Counted from the first letter of the stretch, positions 1 through 6,224 are shown. The stretch is 7,176 nt of DNA from Conexibacteraceae bacterium (GCA_009785395.1 WQWK01000100.1:1-7176); one strand, 5' to 3'. Translations and numbers: made by a program. Notes: a model not told the origin generated them from the sequence alone.

Positions 1-1522
1 GCAGAGCGTCCAGCAGCTCGATCAGCTCCAGCGCCGGCGTCCGCCCGCCGTCGAGCTCCTGCAGCTGCGCCAGCGCATCGAGCACGACCGCGGCGGCACG
101 AGCGTCGGTCTGCTCGGCGCCGGCGAGCAGCGTCGCCATGCCGCGATGCGGCGCCGCCATCAGGTCTCGCACCAATCCGGGCAGCACCGCCGCCGGCTCG
201 CGCTCGCGGCGAAGCTGCTCGACCGGGCCGAGCGCCGAGCGCAGCGCCGAACTGCGCCCGTAGAGCTCGGCGAGGTCGGGTGTCCAGCCGCGGCGGCGAA
301 TGTCCGCCTCGAGCCGGTCGGTCACGCCGGACTCCCCCATGAGGCCCGGACGCGGCTCCCCCACCCCCCCCGGATGCCGCAGGTATGCGATCAGGTCAGC
401 CGGCCTGCGCTGCTCCCCCGGGGGCAGCGCGTAGCGTGTCAGCGCGAGCAGCGCCCGCCCGAGCGCCGTGTGCTCGAGCGGCTGGCGCCGGGCGCTGCTG
501 ATCGCCACGCCGTGGTGCGTGAGCGCCCGCTCATACAGCTCTCCCGAGCGTGCCAGCGAGCGGCAGACGACGACGATCTCACCGGCGGCGACGCCCGCGG
601 TGAGCGCAGCGAGCACCTCGGCGGCGACCAGCTCGGCCTCCGCGCGCGCCCCACCGGCCTCCATCAGCGCCACCGCCTCACCCGGCTCGGTGACGGCCGC
701 ACCGGGCTCGAACAGGTGTCGTTCGAGGTGGTGCAGCGCCGGCCGCGAGGCCGGCGCGTAGTACTCATCCAGTGCCGGCAGCTGAGTGACCGTCTGCGCC
801 GACACGCGCAACTGCTCGACGACCGTCGCCCGGGCCGCAAGTGCCGGCCGCCCGGGCTCGTAGGTCAGGGAGACGGTGACCTCGGCGCCCGCATGCCGGG
901 AGAGGGTCTCGACCGCGTCGAGCTCGATCGGGGTGAGATCGTCGAACCCGTAGAAGAAGACGGGCGTCCCCTCCCAGCGGTCCGGGCGCCCGCGCAGCGC
1001 GTCGAGCGCTCCCCACGCGAACTCCTCCGCGTCGACGCGGTCGCGCTGCGCAAGCGCGTCCGCGTATCCCCGGTGGATCGCCGCCAGTTCGCGCGCGTAG
1101 GCGGACGCCCCCGCCCACTGCTTGAGCGCCGCGGCGAAACGATCCGTCGTCACCCGTGCCTGAGCAAGCTCGGCGATCAGGCGCCCGGCGGCCGGGGCGA
1201 ACCCGTCGCCGGCCGCGGAGCCCGCCAGGGTCTGCAGCCGCAGTCCGGCGATCACGCGCCTGAGCACGCGCTCGCGCTGCAGCGGCGTCAGGCGCGCGCG
1301 CTGGTGTCGCGCGCGTACGGCGATCTCCTCGATCAGCCGCGGGAACGTCAGCGCCCGGCCGAGCGTGATCCCCGACGCGGCCAGCTCACGCTCGTAGTGG
1401 GCCACGTCGGCGGCCGTCGGCACCACCAGCAGCGCGTCACGGCGAGCCGCCAGCGCGTATGCGCCGAGCACCTCCCCAGCCTTGGCGGAGTTGGCCGGAC
1501 CGAGTACGAGCTTGAGCGGCAT
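1..1522 (-). CDS. AddB-like helicase/nuclease subunit (N-terminal ~507 residues, runs off left edge)
   Basis: Reading left from the ATG at 1522-1520, the frame stays open to the window edge, giving about 507 residues of a longer protein. It starts MPLKLVLGPANSAKAGEV, where a P-loop-like stretch (residues 8-15) sits after a hydrophobic strand; LLVVPTAADV (31-40) and PVFFYGFDDLTPIELDAVE (about 187-205) follow, then a GEIVVVCRS strand near residue 315. This order matches the inactivated UvrD-like helicase half of AddB-type proteins, called PD-(D/E)XK nuclease family or exonuclease V subunit in actinobacteria. In that family AddB partners the AddA helicase in double-strand-break end resection, and its C-terminal nuclease domain (often with an Fe-S cluster) would lie beyond base 1. 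The P-loop lacks the usual Gly before Lys and the Ser/Thr after it, so ATP binding is doubtful. The gene begins 34 nt after the dipeptidase stop with no clear Shine-Dalgarno, and its start lies in a hairpin. The family call is from recognition of pattern, not a search. Confidence 0.68.
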   Translation of the reverse strand, partial: MPLKLVLGPANSAKAGEVLGAYALAARRDALLVVPTAADVAHYERELAASGITLGRALTFPRLIEEIAVRARHQRARLTPLQRERVLRRVIAGLRLQTLAGSAAGDGFAPAAGRLIAELAQARVTTDRFAAALKQWAGASAYARELAAIHRGYADALAQRDRVDAEEFAWGALDALRGRPDRWEGTPVFFYGFDDLTPIELDAVETLSRHAGAEVTVSLTYEPGRPALAARATVVEQLRVSAQTVTQLPALDEYYAPASRPALHHLERHLFEPGAAVTEPGEAVALMEAGGARAEAELVAAEVLAALTAGVAAGEIVVVCRSLARSGELYERALTHHGVAISSARRQPLEHTALGRALLALTRYALPPGEQRRPADLIAYLRHPGGVGEPRPGLMGESGVTDRLEADIRRRGWTPDLAELYGRSSALRSALGPVEQLRREREPAAVLPGLVRDLMAAPHRGMATLLAGAEQTDARAAAVVLDALAQLQELDGGRTPALELIELLDAL

Positions 1523-1539
1523 CGCCTAAAGATGCCGCT
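1515..1539 (-). promoter_or_regulatory. Perfect 9-bp hairpin enclosing the AddB-like start codon
   Basis: AGCGGCATC at 1515-1523 and GATGCCGCT at 1531-1539 are exact reverse complements separated by a 7-nt loop. In the leftward mRNA the 5' arm lies between the dipeptidase stop and the AddB-like gene, the loop reads UUUAGGC, and the 3' arm contains the AUG itself. The only purine-rich stretch close to the start is in the loop. Pairing would hide the start codon, so a translational control role is plausible. There is no U-run after the stem, which argues against an intrinsic terminator. The structure is seen directly; the role is inference. Confidence 0.45.
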
Positions 1540-1556
1540 TCACTCGGTCGGTCGAC

Positions 1557-2873
1557 TCAGAGCTTGCCGAGCTCCTCGAACAACGCCTTCGCGGTCTCGA
1601 TCCCCAGCGGGATGTAGCGCGCGAGCAGGTTCTCGTTGGGCGCATGGATGTTGGAGTCCGGCAGCGAGAAGCCGCTGATGATGGTCGCGATACCCGAGTC
1701 CGCCAGGGCCGCGACGATCGGCAGTGAGCCACCGGACCGGACCAGCTTCGGCCGCACGCCGAGCACCCGCTCGAAGGCGTCCTGGCCGAGCCGGATGGCG
1801 GGCGCATCGGGGGACACGATCCCGGGCCGGGACGACGAGTTGCGGTGCAGGCTCAGCTCGGCACCCGCCGGCGCGGCGGCCCGGATCAGCTGCTCGAACG
1901 CCGCCGCAACCGTGTCCGGGTCCTGTCCGGGGGCAAGCCGCAATGAGACGTTCGCAACCGCCCGGACCGGCAGCACCGTCTTCTCCAGGTGCGGCGAGCC
2001 GGACTCGATCCCGTTGACCTCGAGCGTCGGCTCGGCGGTGGTGCGGATGTAAAAGTGGGCGGCGGCATCGGGATCGGCCGGGCGCGCGCCCTGCCCGGCG
2101 AGCTCGTCTGCTCCCGCCGGGAGCTGCTTCCAGTCTTCGAGCTCCTGCGCGGTTGGTGCGACGATGCCTTGGCGCAGCGGCTCCGCGAGGCGGCCATCAC
2201 GCGCGATCAGCTGATCCAGCGTCCGGATCAACGCGTGCGCCGCGTTCAGGGCGGCCCCGCCGTACATGCCGGAATGCAGGTCGGTGGCGCCCGTGCTCAG
2301 CTCCACGTGGTAGTAGGCCATCCCGCGAGTGGCGACGTTGAAGGCCGGCAGATCCTCGCGGATCATGCCCGAGTCGAAGATGATCGCGGCATCGGCGCCA
2401 CGCTCGTCGGCCTCGAGGAACGCGACGATCGAGGTCCCGCCCGTCTCCTCCTCGCCATCGCAGGCGAAGCGCACGTTGACCGGCAGCGTCCCCGCCAGCG
2501 CCAGCTCACGGGCGGCGCTCAACAGCAGGTACAGCTGGCCCTTGTCGTCGGCCACCCCGCGACCGTAGAGCCGCTCGCCGCGAATCTCGGGCTCGAAGGG
2601 GGCGGACTCCCACAGCTCGAGCGGGTCCGGCGGCTGTACATCAAAGTGCCCGTAACAGAGCACTGTCGGGGCATCCGGCCCACTGCTCGCAGGGATCTCG
2701 CCCACAGCCAGCGGCTGGCCGTGCCAGTCGACGATCTCACACTCGCCGCCGGCGCCGCGGATCAGGTCGCGTACCCATTCCCCGGCGCGGATCACGTCGG
2801 CGGCGTGGCCGGGGTCAGCGCTGATCGACGGGATCCGCAGGAACTCCGCCAGCTCGTCGAACCACTCACTCAT
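1557..2873 (-). CDS. M20-family metallodipeptidase (ArgE/DapE/ACY1/CPG2 type)
   Basis: This 438-residue cytoplasmic enzyme has the full metal-site series of M20 di-zinc peptidases, which hydrolyse dipeptides or N-acyl amino acids. Visible motifs are GHFDVQP (His76 metal ligand, Asp78), GRGVADDKGQ (Asp109 bridging ligand), DGEEETGG (Glu142 catalytic base, Glu143 ligand), IIFDSGM (Asp167 ligand), DLHSGMYGG (His200 in the dimerisation/lid domain) and SGFSLPDSNIHAPNENLL (His410 ligand). The GRGVADDKGQ and DSNIHAPNE forms are those of the dipeptidase/carnosinase-like branch rather than DapE or ArgE, and the length is normal. There is no signal peptide. The ATG start follows the ferredoxin stop by 36 nt; no strong Shine-Dalgarno is visible, so the start rests on homology to the usual N terminus (DELAEFLRIPSISADP). 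It may be read through from the redox genes or have its own promoter. The exact substrate cannot be told. Confidence 0.93.
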   Translation of the reverse strand: MSEWFDELAEFLRIPSISADPGHAADVIRAGEWVRDLIRGAGGECEIVDWHGQPLAVGEIPASSGPDAPTVLCYGHFDVQPPDPLELWESAPFEPEIRGERLYGRGVADDKGQLYLLLSAARELALAGTLPVNVRFACDGEEETGGTSIVAFLEADERGADAAIIFDSGMIREDLPAFNVATRGMAYYHVELSTGATDLHSGMYGGAALNAAHALIRTLDQLIARDGRLAEPLRQGIVAPTAQELEDWKQLPAGADELAGQGARPADPDAAAHFYIRTTAEPTLEVNGIESGSPHLEKTVLPVRAVANVSLRLAPGQDPDTVAAAFEQLIRAAAPAGAELSLHRNSSSRPGIVSPDAPAIRLGQDAFERVLGVRPKLVRSGGSLPIVAALADSGIATIISGFSLPDSNIHAPNENLLARYIPLGIETAKALFEELGKL

Positions 2874-2882
2874 GGCCGCGGA

Positions 2883-2932
2883 GCCTATCGGGTACGCGGT
2901 CCGCGGTGCCTATCGCGTGGCCGCTCTGCGGT
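2883..2932. repeat. Imperfect 25-bp tandem duplication at the end of the ferredoxin gene
   Basis: Bases 2883-2907 and 2908-2932 align without gaps at 19 of 25 positions, and both begin with GCCTATCG and end with GCGGT. The second copy covers the ferredoxin stop codon and last codons, while the first lies in the gap before the dipeptidase and carries a copy of the same stop triplet. It may be an old local duplication that has since diverged; at this GC content chance similarity is possible. Confidence 0.35.
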
Positions 2933-3149
2933 CCCGGTTCGCGGCGCGCCGCTCAGCCTCGAGCCGCAGTGCCACGGCGGGGCAGGCGTCGACGGCGCGC
3001 TTCGCGTGCTCGAGCAGCTCCGGCGTGAGCTCACCGGCGTCGATCACCGGATAACCCCATTCGTCCATCCAGATGCGCTCCGGGAAGAGCTCTGCGCACA
3101 GGCCGTGACCGGTGCAGGCGATCGGGTTGATGCGCAGCGTCTCGCTCAT
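2910..3149 (-). CDS. Small 3Cys-type ferredoxin
   Basis: This 79-residue soluble electron carrier has the pattern Cys12-x2-His15-x2-Cys18 and, after a long spacer, Cys56-Pro. That is the single-cluster ferredoxin signature in which the second Cys of the usual CxxCxxC is replaced (here by His), as in [3Fe-4S] ferredoxins and some [4Fe-4S] ones with a non-Cys ligand, including many actinobacterial partners of cytochromes P450. The segment ERIWMDEWGYPVI between the Cys groups is typical. The tail after residue 63 is highly charged (RLEAERRAANRDRRAATR) and probably disordered. Its ATG overlaps the NuoF-like stop by 4 nt (ATGA), and a purine-rich GGAAGGGG lies about 10 nt upstream, so the two genes should be translated together. 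The natural inference is that this ferredoxin exchanges electrons with the NuoF-like flavoprotein. No P450 gene is in the window. Confidence 0.9.
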   Translation of the reverse strand: MSETLRINPIACTGHGLCAELFPERIWMDEWGYPVIDAGELTPELLEHAKRAVDACPAVALRLEAERRAANRDRRAATR

Positions 3150-4441
3150 GCCGCAACCGCCCCTTCCGGAGCGGTGGTCGCCATCACCCGGTGGTTGAAG
3201 CAGCTGTCGCAGGCACCGTGCCTGGCGTGGTCGTCAAAGGCTGGCCGGAACACCCGCAGGGCTGTGGTGACGAAGCTCGCGGCCCCGTCGGGCAGCGCAC
3301 ACGCTCCGCGCCTGTTGACCAGCTCGCACCAGCGTTCGACATGCCCGTAGGCGCGCCGGCGGTCTCCCTCCGCGGTCAGATCCGCGAGTGCGTCGGCGAT
3401 CGCCGCGAGCCCGTGGATGCACGGCCCACACTGTTTGGCGCTGCTGCGCTCGAGCCAGCGGGCGACGCTCGCGACCTCGGCCACTACGCAGGCGGACTCG
3501 GGCAGCGCAAACACGATGCCGCTGCCGAGCGCAAGGCCCTGCTGACGCAGGTTCGTCGGATCCAGATTCAGATCGAGCGCATCCGGGCCCATCCAGGTAC
3601 CGGCATAGCCGCCGACGAGGACCCCCTGAAGCGGCTCGGTGACGCCACCTGAGGCGTTCAGCACCTGGCGCAGCGAGGTGCCGCCGGCGATCTCCACCAC
3701 ACCCGGGTAGCGCACCCCGCCGCCGACCGTCACCAGCCGCGTTCCCGGATTCGTCTCGGTTCCAAGCGCCCGGAACCAAGCGGCGCCGTAGCGGGCGACG
3801 AGCCCGAGTTGGGCGAAGGTCTCCGCGTTCGAAACGAGCGTCGGGCGCCCGCGCAGGCCGCGCTCGAACGGGTAGGGCGGCGTCGCTGTCGGCTTGACGG
3901 GCCCTCCATTGAGGTAATTGACGAGCGCCATCTCCTGCCCGCTCAGATAGCCGGACGGCGCGGTCGCCAGGGACACGGCGGGCGCGTTGCGCTGGCCGAA
4001 CTCACGACGCTCCAACAGCGCCTGGTCGACGGAGCGGTGAGCCGTGCGGGCATGCACATCGAGCGCAAACACGATCTGCTCGGCCCCCAGTACCGCCGCG
4101 GCCACGAGCGCTCCGTCGATCACCTGGTGGGGCAGATGCCTCATCAGCAACTCATCCTTGTCGCTCAGGGGCTCGCCCTCGGTCGCGTTGACGAGGATCA
4201 GGCGAGGGCCGCGCTGGGCGGCGACAGCGTCAAGCTTCGTCCCGGTCGGAAAGCCGGCGCCGCCGTACCCGCGCATGCCCGCGCGCTCCACCTCGGCGAT
4301 CAGGGGGTGGCCGCCGCGGACACCCTTCAGCTGCGGCGTTGCCAGCGGCCCCAGCAGCGACTCATGCGCTGCGATGCCAAGCGCGCCGCTCGACTCCATC
4401 CCGGCGAGCAGACGCGGGAATTGACGGGCGTCGAGCGTCAC
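3146..4441 (-). CDS. NuoF-like flavin/SLBB/Fe-S oxidoreductase
   Basis: This 431-residue soluble protein resembles the 51-kDa NADH- and FMN-binding subunit of complex I. In order: MRGYGGAGFPTGTKL (56-70, FMN-binding glycine loop), VNATEGEPLSDKDELLM (84-100), SGYLSGQEMALVNYLNGG (163-180), RGRPTLVSNAETFAQL (198-212), an SLBB-type segment (about 235-290), and an Fe-S region with CGPC (Cys338, Cys341) and GACALPDG (Cys381). The first Cys of the canonical CxxCxxC is Ala335. Extra Cys372, Cys411 and Cys414 are present. I chose the GTG at 4441: it overlaps the preceding TGA by 4 nt (GTGA), GGGAGG lies 5 nt upstream, and the longer reading frame above it overlaps a membrane gene and has no homologous sequence. 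It is not a complex I subunit here, since no other nuo genes flank it. Similar NuoF-like proteins paired with a ferredoxin occur in actinobacteria. It likely passes electrons from NAD(P)H to the ferredoxin or to the neighbouring haem protein; direction and acceptor are inferred. Confidence 0.88.
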   Translation of the reverse strand: MTLDARQFPRLLAGMESSGALGIAAHESLLGPLATPQLKGVRGGHPLIAEVERAGMRGYGGAGFPTGTKLDAVAAQRGPRLILVNATEGEPLSDKDELLMRHLPHQVIDGALVAAAVLGAEQIVFALDVHARTAHRSVDQALLERREFGQRNAPAVSLATAPSGYLSGQEMALVNYLNGGPVKPTATPPYPFERGLRGRPTLVSNAETFAQLGLVARYGAAWFRALGTETNPGTRLVTVGGGVRYPGVVEIAGGTSLRQVLNASGGVTEPLQGVLVGGYAGTWMGPDALDLNLDPTNLRQQGLALGSGIVFALPESACVVAEVASVARWLERSSAKQCGPCIHGLAAIADALADLTAEGDRRRAYGHVERWCELVNRRGACALPDGAASFVTTALRVFRPAFDDHARHGACDSCFNHRVMATTAPEGAVAA

Positions 4442-5154
4442 CGGGGCCTCCCGCCGCTGATCACGGTCGCGTTGTGGATCAGCCGCACCGGCGTGCCGGC
4501 GCGCTCGGCCCACCCGTGACCCAGCGGGCCGCCCGGCAGCCAGATCAGGAGGCCGATGACGAACGCGATCGGCGCCGCCACACCGGCCACGCGAGCGGCG
4601 GTGGTCAGACCGGTCGCGGTCGCCAGCCGGAAACCGACGGCCAGGGCGACGGCCGCCACGCACAGCGCCGTGATCAGCAGCATCCAGCCGTGCTTGACGT
4701 CGCTGCCGGTGCCGAGCCCGTGCAGCAGCGCAATCGGCCAGCACGCGTAGGCCAGCCAATGCACCTTGCGCCAGGTTGCGACACCGATCCGCGCGCGCAG
4801 CAGGCTCGTGATGATCAGCGCCAGCAGCAGGTCAAATGCGACCGCTCCGAGACCCAGCCAGAACGGCCGGTAGGCGCTCTTGAAGGGGATCACCGCGTCG
4901 AGCAGGTTGATCGGCGCGTACGTGTCGAGCGCCGTGGTGACGATGTGAATCACGAGGAACACCAGCGCAAGCAGCGACGCGCGCCGGTGCACCGCGTCGG
5001 TTATGAAGCGCGGCCAGGACGGCGACGACAGGCGCTGGACGTCGGCAACGCCCAGCGCCACCACCAGCGTCAAGAGCACCATCGCGACGACCCCGGTGGC
5101 GCGCGTCAGATACCAGTAGGCCGTCGACGTCGACGCGATCGCGGCGACCGGCAT
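4438..5154 (-). CDS. Ferric-reductase-like transmembrane bis-heme protein
   Basis: This 238-residue integral membrane protein has about six helices (roughly 14-37, 56-77, 97-118, 131-148, 156-176, 188-207). Two helices carry the histidine spacing of the ferric reductase/NADPH oxidase/MsrQ superfamily: His56-x13-His70 and His132-x12-His145. By positive-inside reasoning His56/His132 would hold an inner heme b and His70/His145 an outer one, giving an electron path across the membrane. The FAD- and NAD(P)H-binding domains of complete ferric reductases are absent, so as in MsrQ a separate protein must supply electrons; the adjacent NuoF-like gene, overlapping its end by 4 nt, is the obvious candidate. 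The ATG at 5154 lies 3 nt after the previous stop, with GGGAGG about 10 nt upstream inside the preceding gene. The terminal acceptor (ferric iron, methionine sulfoxide reductase, quinone or other) is unknown; no MsrP-like gene is in the window. Confidence 0.85.
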   Translation of the reverse strand: MPVAAIASTSTAYWYLTRATGVVAMVLLTLVVALGVADVQRLSSPSWPRFITDAVHRRASLLALVFLVIHIVTTALDTYAPINLLDAVIPFKSAYRPFWLGLGAVAFDLLLALIITSLLRARIGVATWRKVHWLAYACWPIALLHGLGTGSDVKHGWMLLITALCVAAVALAVGFRLATATGLTTAARVAGVAAPIAFVIGLLIWLPGGPLGHGWAERAGTPVRLIHNATVISGGRPR

Positions 5155-5157
5155 CGG

Positions 5158-5517
5158 TCAGCTGCCTCCCGACACCACGACCGGAGCGCTCTGTTGCACG
5201 ACGGCAGGGGCAGGGGCTGAGTTCTGCTGGCTCGAGGCCGAGTTCTGCGATGCGGCGGGCGGATTCGAGGCGGCCCTGTGGTGCCTGGGCGCGTGGCCCG
5301 GGGCGTACACCCCCGAGCCCACGGCGTTGTGGGTGCTCGTCTGCGTCGACGCGAGCGCCGTGGACCGGGACACTGTCTTCGCGTGGCCGAGCGGCGTGTC
5401 GGCGATGACGGCCGTCAGCACGCCGGCGCCGGCCAGCGCCCCGGCGGTGAGCCAGCGGTTCACCCGTGAAAGGCGGTCCAGAGCCTCGTCGCGGGCGGCT
5501 TCTGCACGAGTTCGCAT
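5158..5517 (-). CDS. Small membrane-anchored protein with low-complexity outer tail, unknown function
   Basis: I do not recognise a family. The 119-residue product has an Arg/Glu-rich N terminus (MRTRAEAARDEALDRLSRVN), one hydrophobic helix at about 22-40 (LTAGALAGAGVLTAVIA), and a tail of about 78 residues rich in Ser, Ala, Pro, Gln and Asn that includes GHAPRHH (74-80) and ends APVVVSGGS. The charge pattern predicts N-in, tail outside; an uncleaved anchor is more likely than a secretion signal. The ATG at 5517 has GGAG 6 nt upstream in the 14-nt gap after the cytochrome-like gene, and the next gene starts 3 nt after its stop, so it sits firmly inside the redox operon. Position suggests an accessory, scaffold or metal/haem-handling role, but nothing in the sequence proves one. 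No Cys is present. Confidence 0.78.
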   Translation of the reverse strand: MRTRAEAARDEALDRLSRVNRWLTAGALAGAGVLTAVIADTPLGHAKTVSRSTALASTQTSTHNAVGSGVYAPGHAPRHHRAASNPPAASQNSASSQQNSAPAPAVVQQSAPVVVSGGS

Positions 5518-5531
5518 CGCAGCTCCAGGTC

Positions 5532-6206
5532 TCAGTGGTGGCCGACGTCGCGGTAATAGTGCAGCCCGCCCGACGTCCAGCTGTGCACGTCGGGCAGGAA
5601 CAGGAGCGCCATCACGAGTCCGATCAGCAGTGATCCGATGATCGCGATCGAGCGTGCGCTCGAGCCGGGCAGCCGCGTGCTGCGGCCCTGCGCGCGGCTG
5701 ACGGCCCGCAGCGATTCCGGAAGCTCGAGGAGATGCCCGAGCACGTGCACCCCAACGGTGGCGATCCAGAGGAAGAAGGTCACCTTGTGCAGCAGCCTGA
5801 GAATGGACGGCGCCGCGGGCCCGTCTATCAGCAGCAGCAGGCCGGTGAAGAACACGCCCAGGGTCGCCAGGATCACGAACGGCCCCAGCGCCCGCATGAT
5901 CGGATGCGGCGGGCCCTTGCGCGTGTAGGCGCGGTTGCCCGTGTAGTAGCGGACGAAGCGATAGCCGGTGCTGCCCAGCTTGAGTGCAACCGGCCCGACG
6001 AGCAGCACGCCGAGGAACAGGTGCAGCCACAGCAATTGCCCGATGAAGACGATCGTCGCCCCGAGCACGGCAAACAGGATCAGCAGCAGCACCGCGGTGA
6101 TCGCGGTCAGCTGCTCATTGCCCGCGGTGCCTCCGCCAAGGAGCCTGGACCAGCGCGAACGCCGGACGATGCGGACCGGCGGTGCGGTCTGGTCGGAGAT
6201 TGCCAT
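5532..6206 (-). CDS. Five-helix cytochrome b-like membrane protein
   Basis: This 224-residue membrane protein has helices at about 33-56, 58-78, 108-127, 140-160 and 185-204. Arg-rich segments at 11-21, 82-97 and 167-184 mark the cytoplasmic side, so the C terminus should be outside. Histidines lie in or beside the helices: His62 (LLWLHLFLG), His140 (LLHKV), and His154 and His158 (VGVHVLGHLL). On this topology His62 and His140 are both near the outer face and could ligate a heme b. The outer tail SWTSGGLHYYRDVGHH adds four more histidines counting His208. It resembles cytochrome b561 or b/b6-like proteins, but the subfamily is uncertain and it could be a non-haem membrane partner. It is the first gene of the leftward unit. 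The ATG at 6206 has no Shine-Dalgarno, and a weak -10-like TATCAA on this strand (6221-6216) would start transcription almost at the ATG, so a leaderless mRNA is possible. Confidence 0.78.
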   Translation of the reverse strand: MAISDQTAPPVRIVRRSRWSRLLGGGTAGNEQLTAITAVLLLILFAVLGATIVFIGQLLWLHLFLGVLLVGPVALKLGSTGYRFVRYYTGNRAYTRKGPPHPIMRALGPFVILATLGVFFTGLLLLIDGPAAPSILRLLHKVTFFLWIATVGVHVLGHLLELPESLRAVSRAQGRSTRLPGSSARSIAIIGSLLIGLVMALLFLPDVHSWTSGGLHYYRDVGHH

Positions 6207-6224
6207 GCGGGAACTTTGATAAAT

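Noticed and set aside
1515..1539. Hairpin as an intrinsic terminator for the dipeptidase
   Set aside because: No U-run follows the stem in the leftward transcript, and the stem includes the next start codon.
146..1678. Long rightward open frame opposite the AddB-like gene
   Set aside because: It is rich in Arg, Gln, His and Pro with no recognisable domain, runs across the dipeptidase end, and is the antisense shadow of a GC-rich gene whose own frame has clear family motifs.
1989..3350. Rightward 453-residue open frame across the dipeptidase and ferredoxin
   Set aside because: It crosses two well-supported opposite-strand genes and a gene boundary, and has no motifs of its own.
3146..4441. 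NuoF-like gene as part of a respiratory complex I operon
   Set aside because: No other nuo subunits flank it; the neighbours are a ferredoxin and a ferric-reductase-like membrane protein, and key NuoF residues differ.
4442..4759. N-terminal extension of the NuoF-like gene to an ATG at 4759
   Set aside because: The extra 106 residues are Arg-rich and unlike any NuoF N terminus, they overlap the membrane gene in another frame, and the GTG at 4441 has a good Shine-Dalgarno and a 4-nt overlap with the previous stop.
4339..5220. Rightward 293-residue open frame
   Set aside because: Its composition is low-complexity Arg/Gln/His, it lies opposite the bis-heme membrane gene and it has no hydrophobic or catalytic pattern.
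5518..6030. Extension of the small anchored protein upstream to 6030
   Set aside because: That part is the out-of-frame shadow of the five-helix membrane gene; the ATG at 5517 has GGAG at proper spacing and begins a sensible protein.
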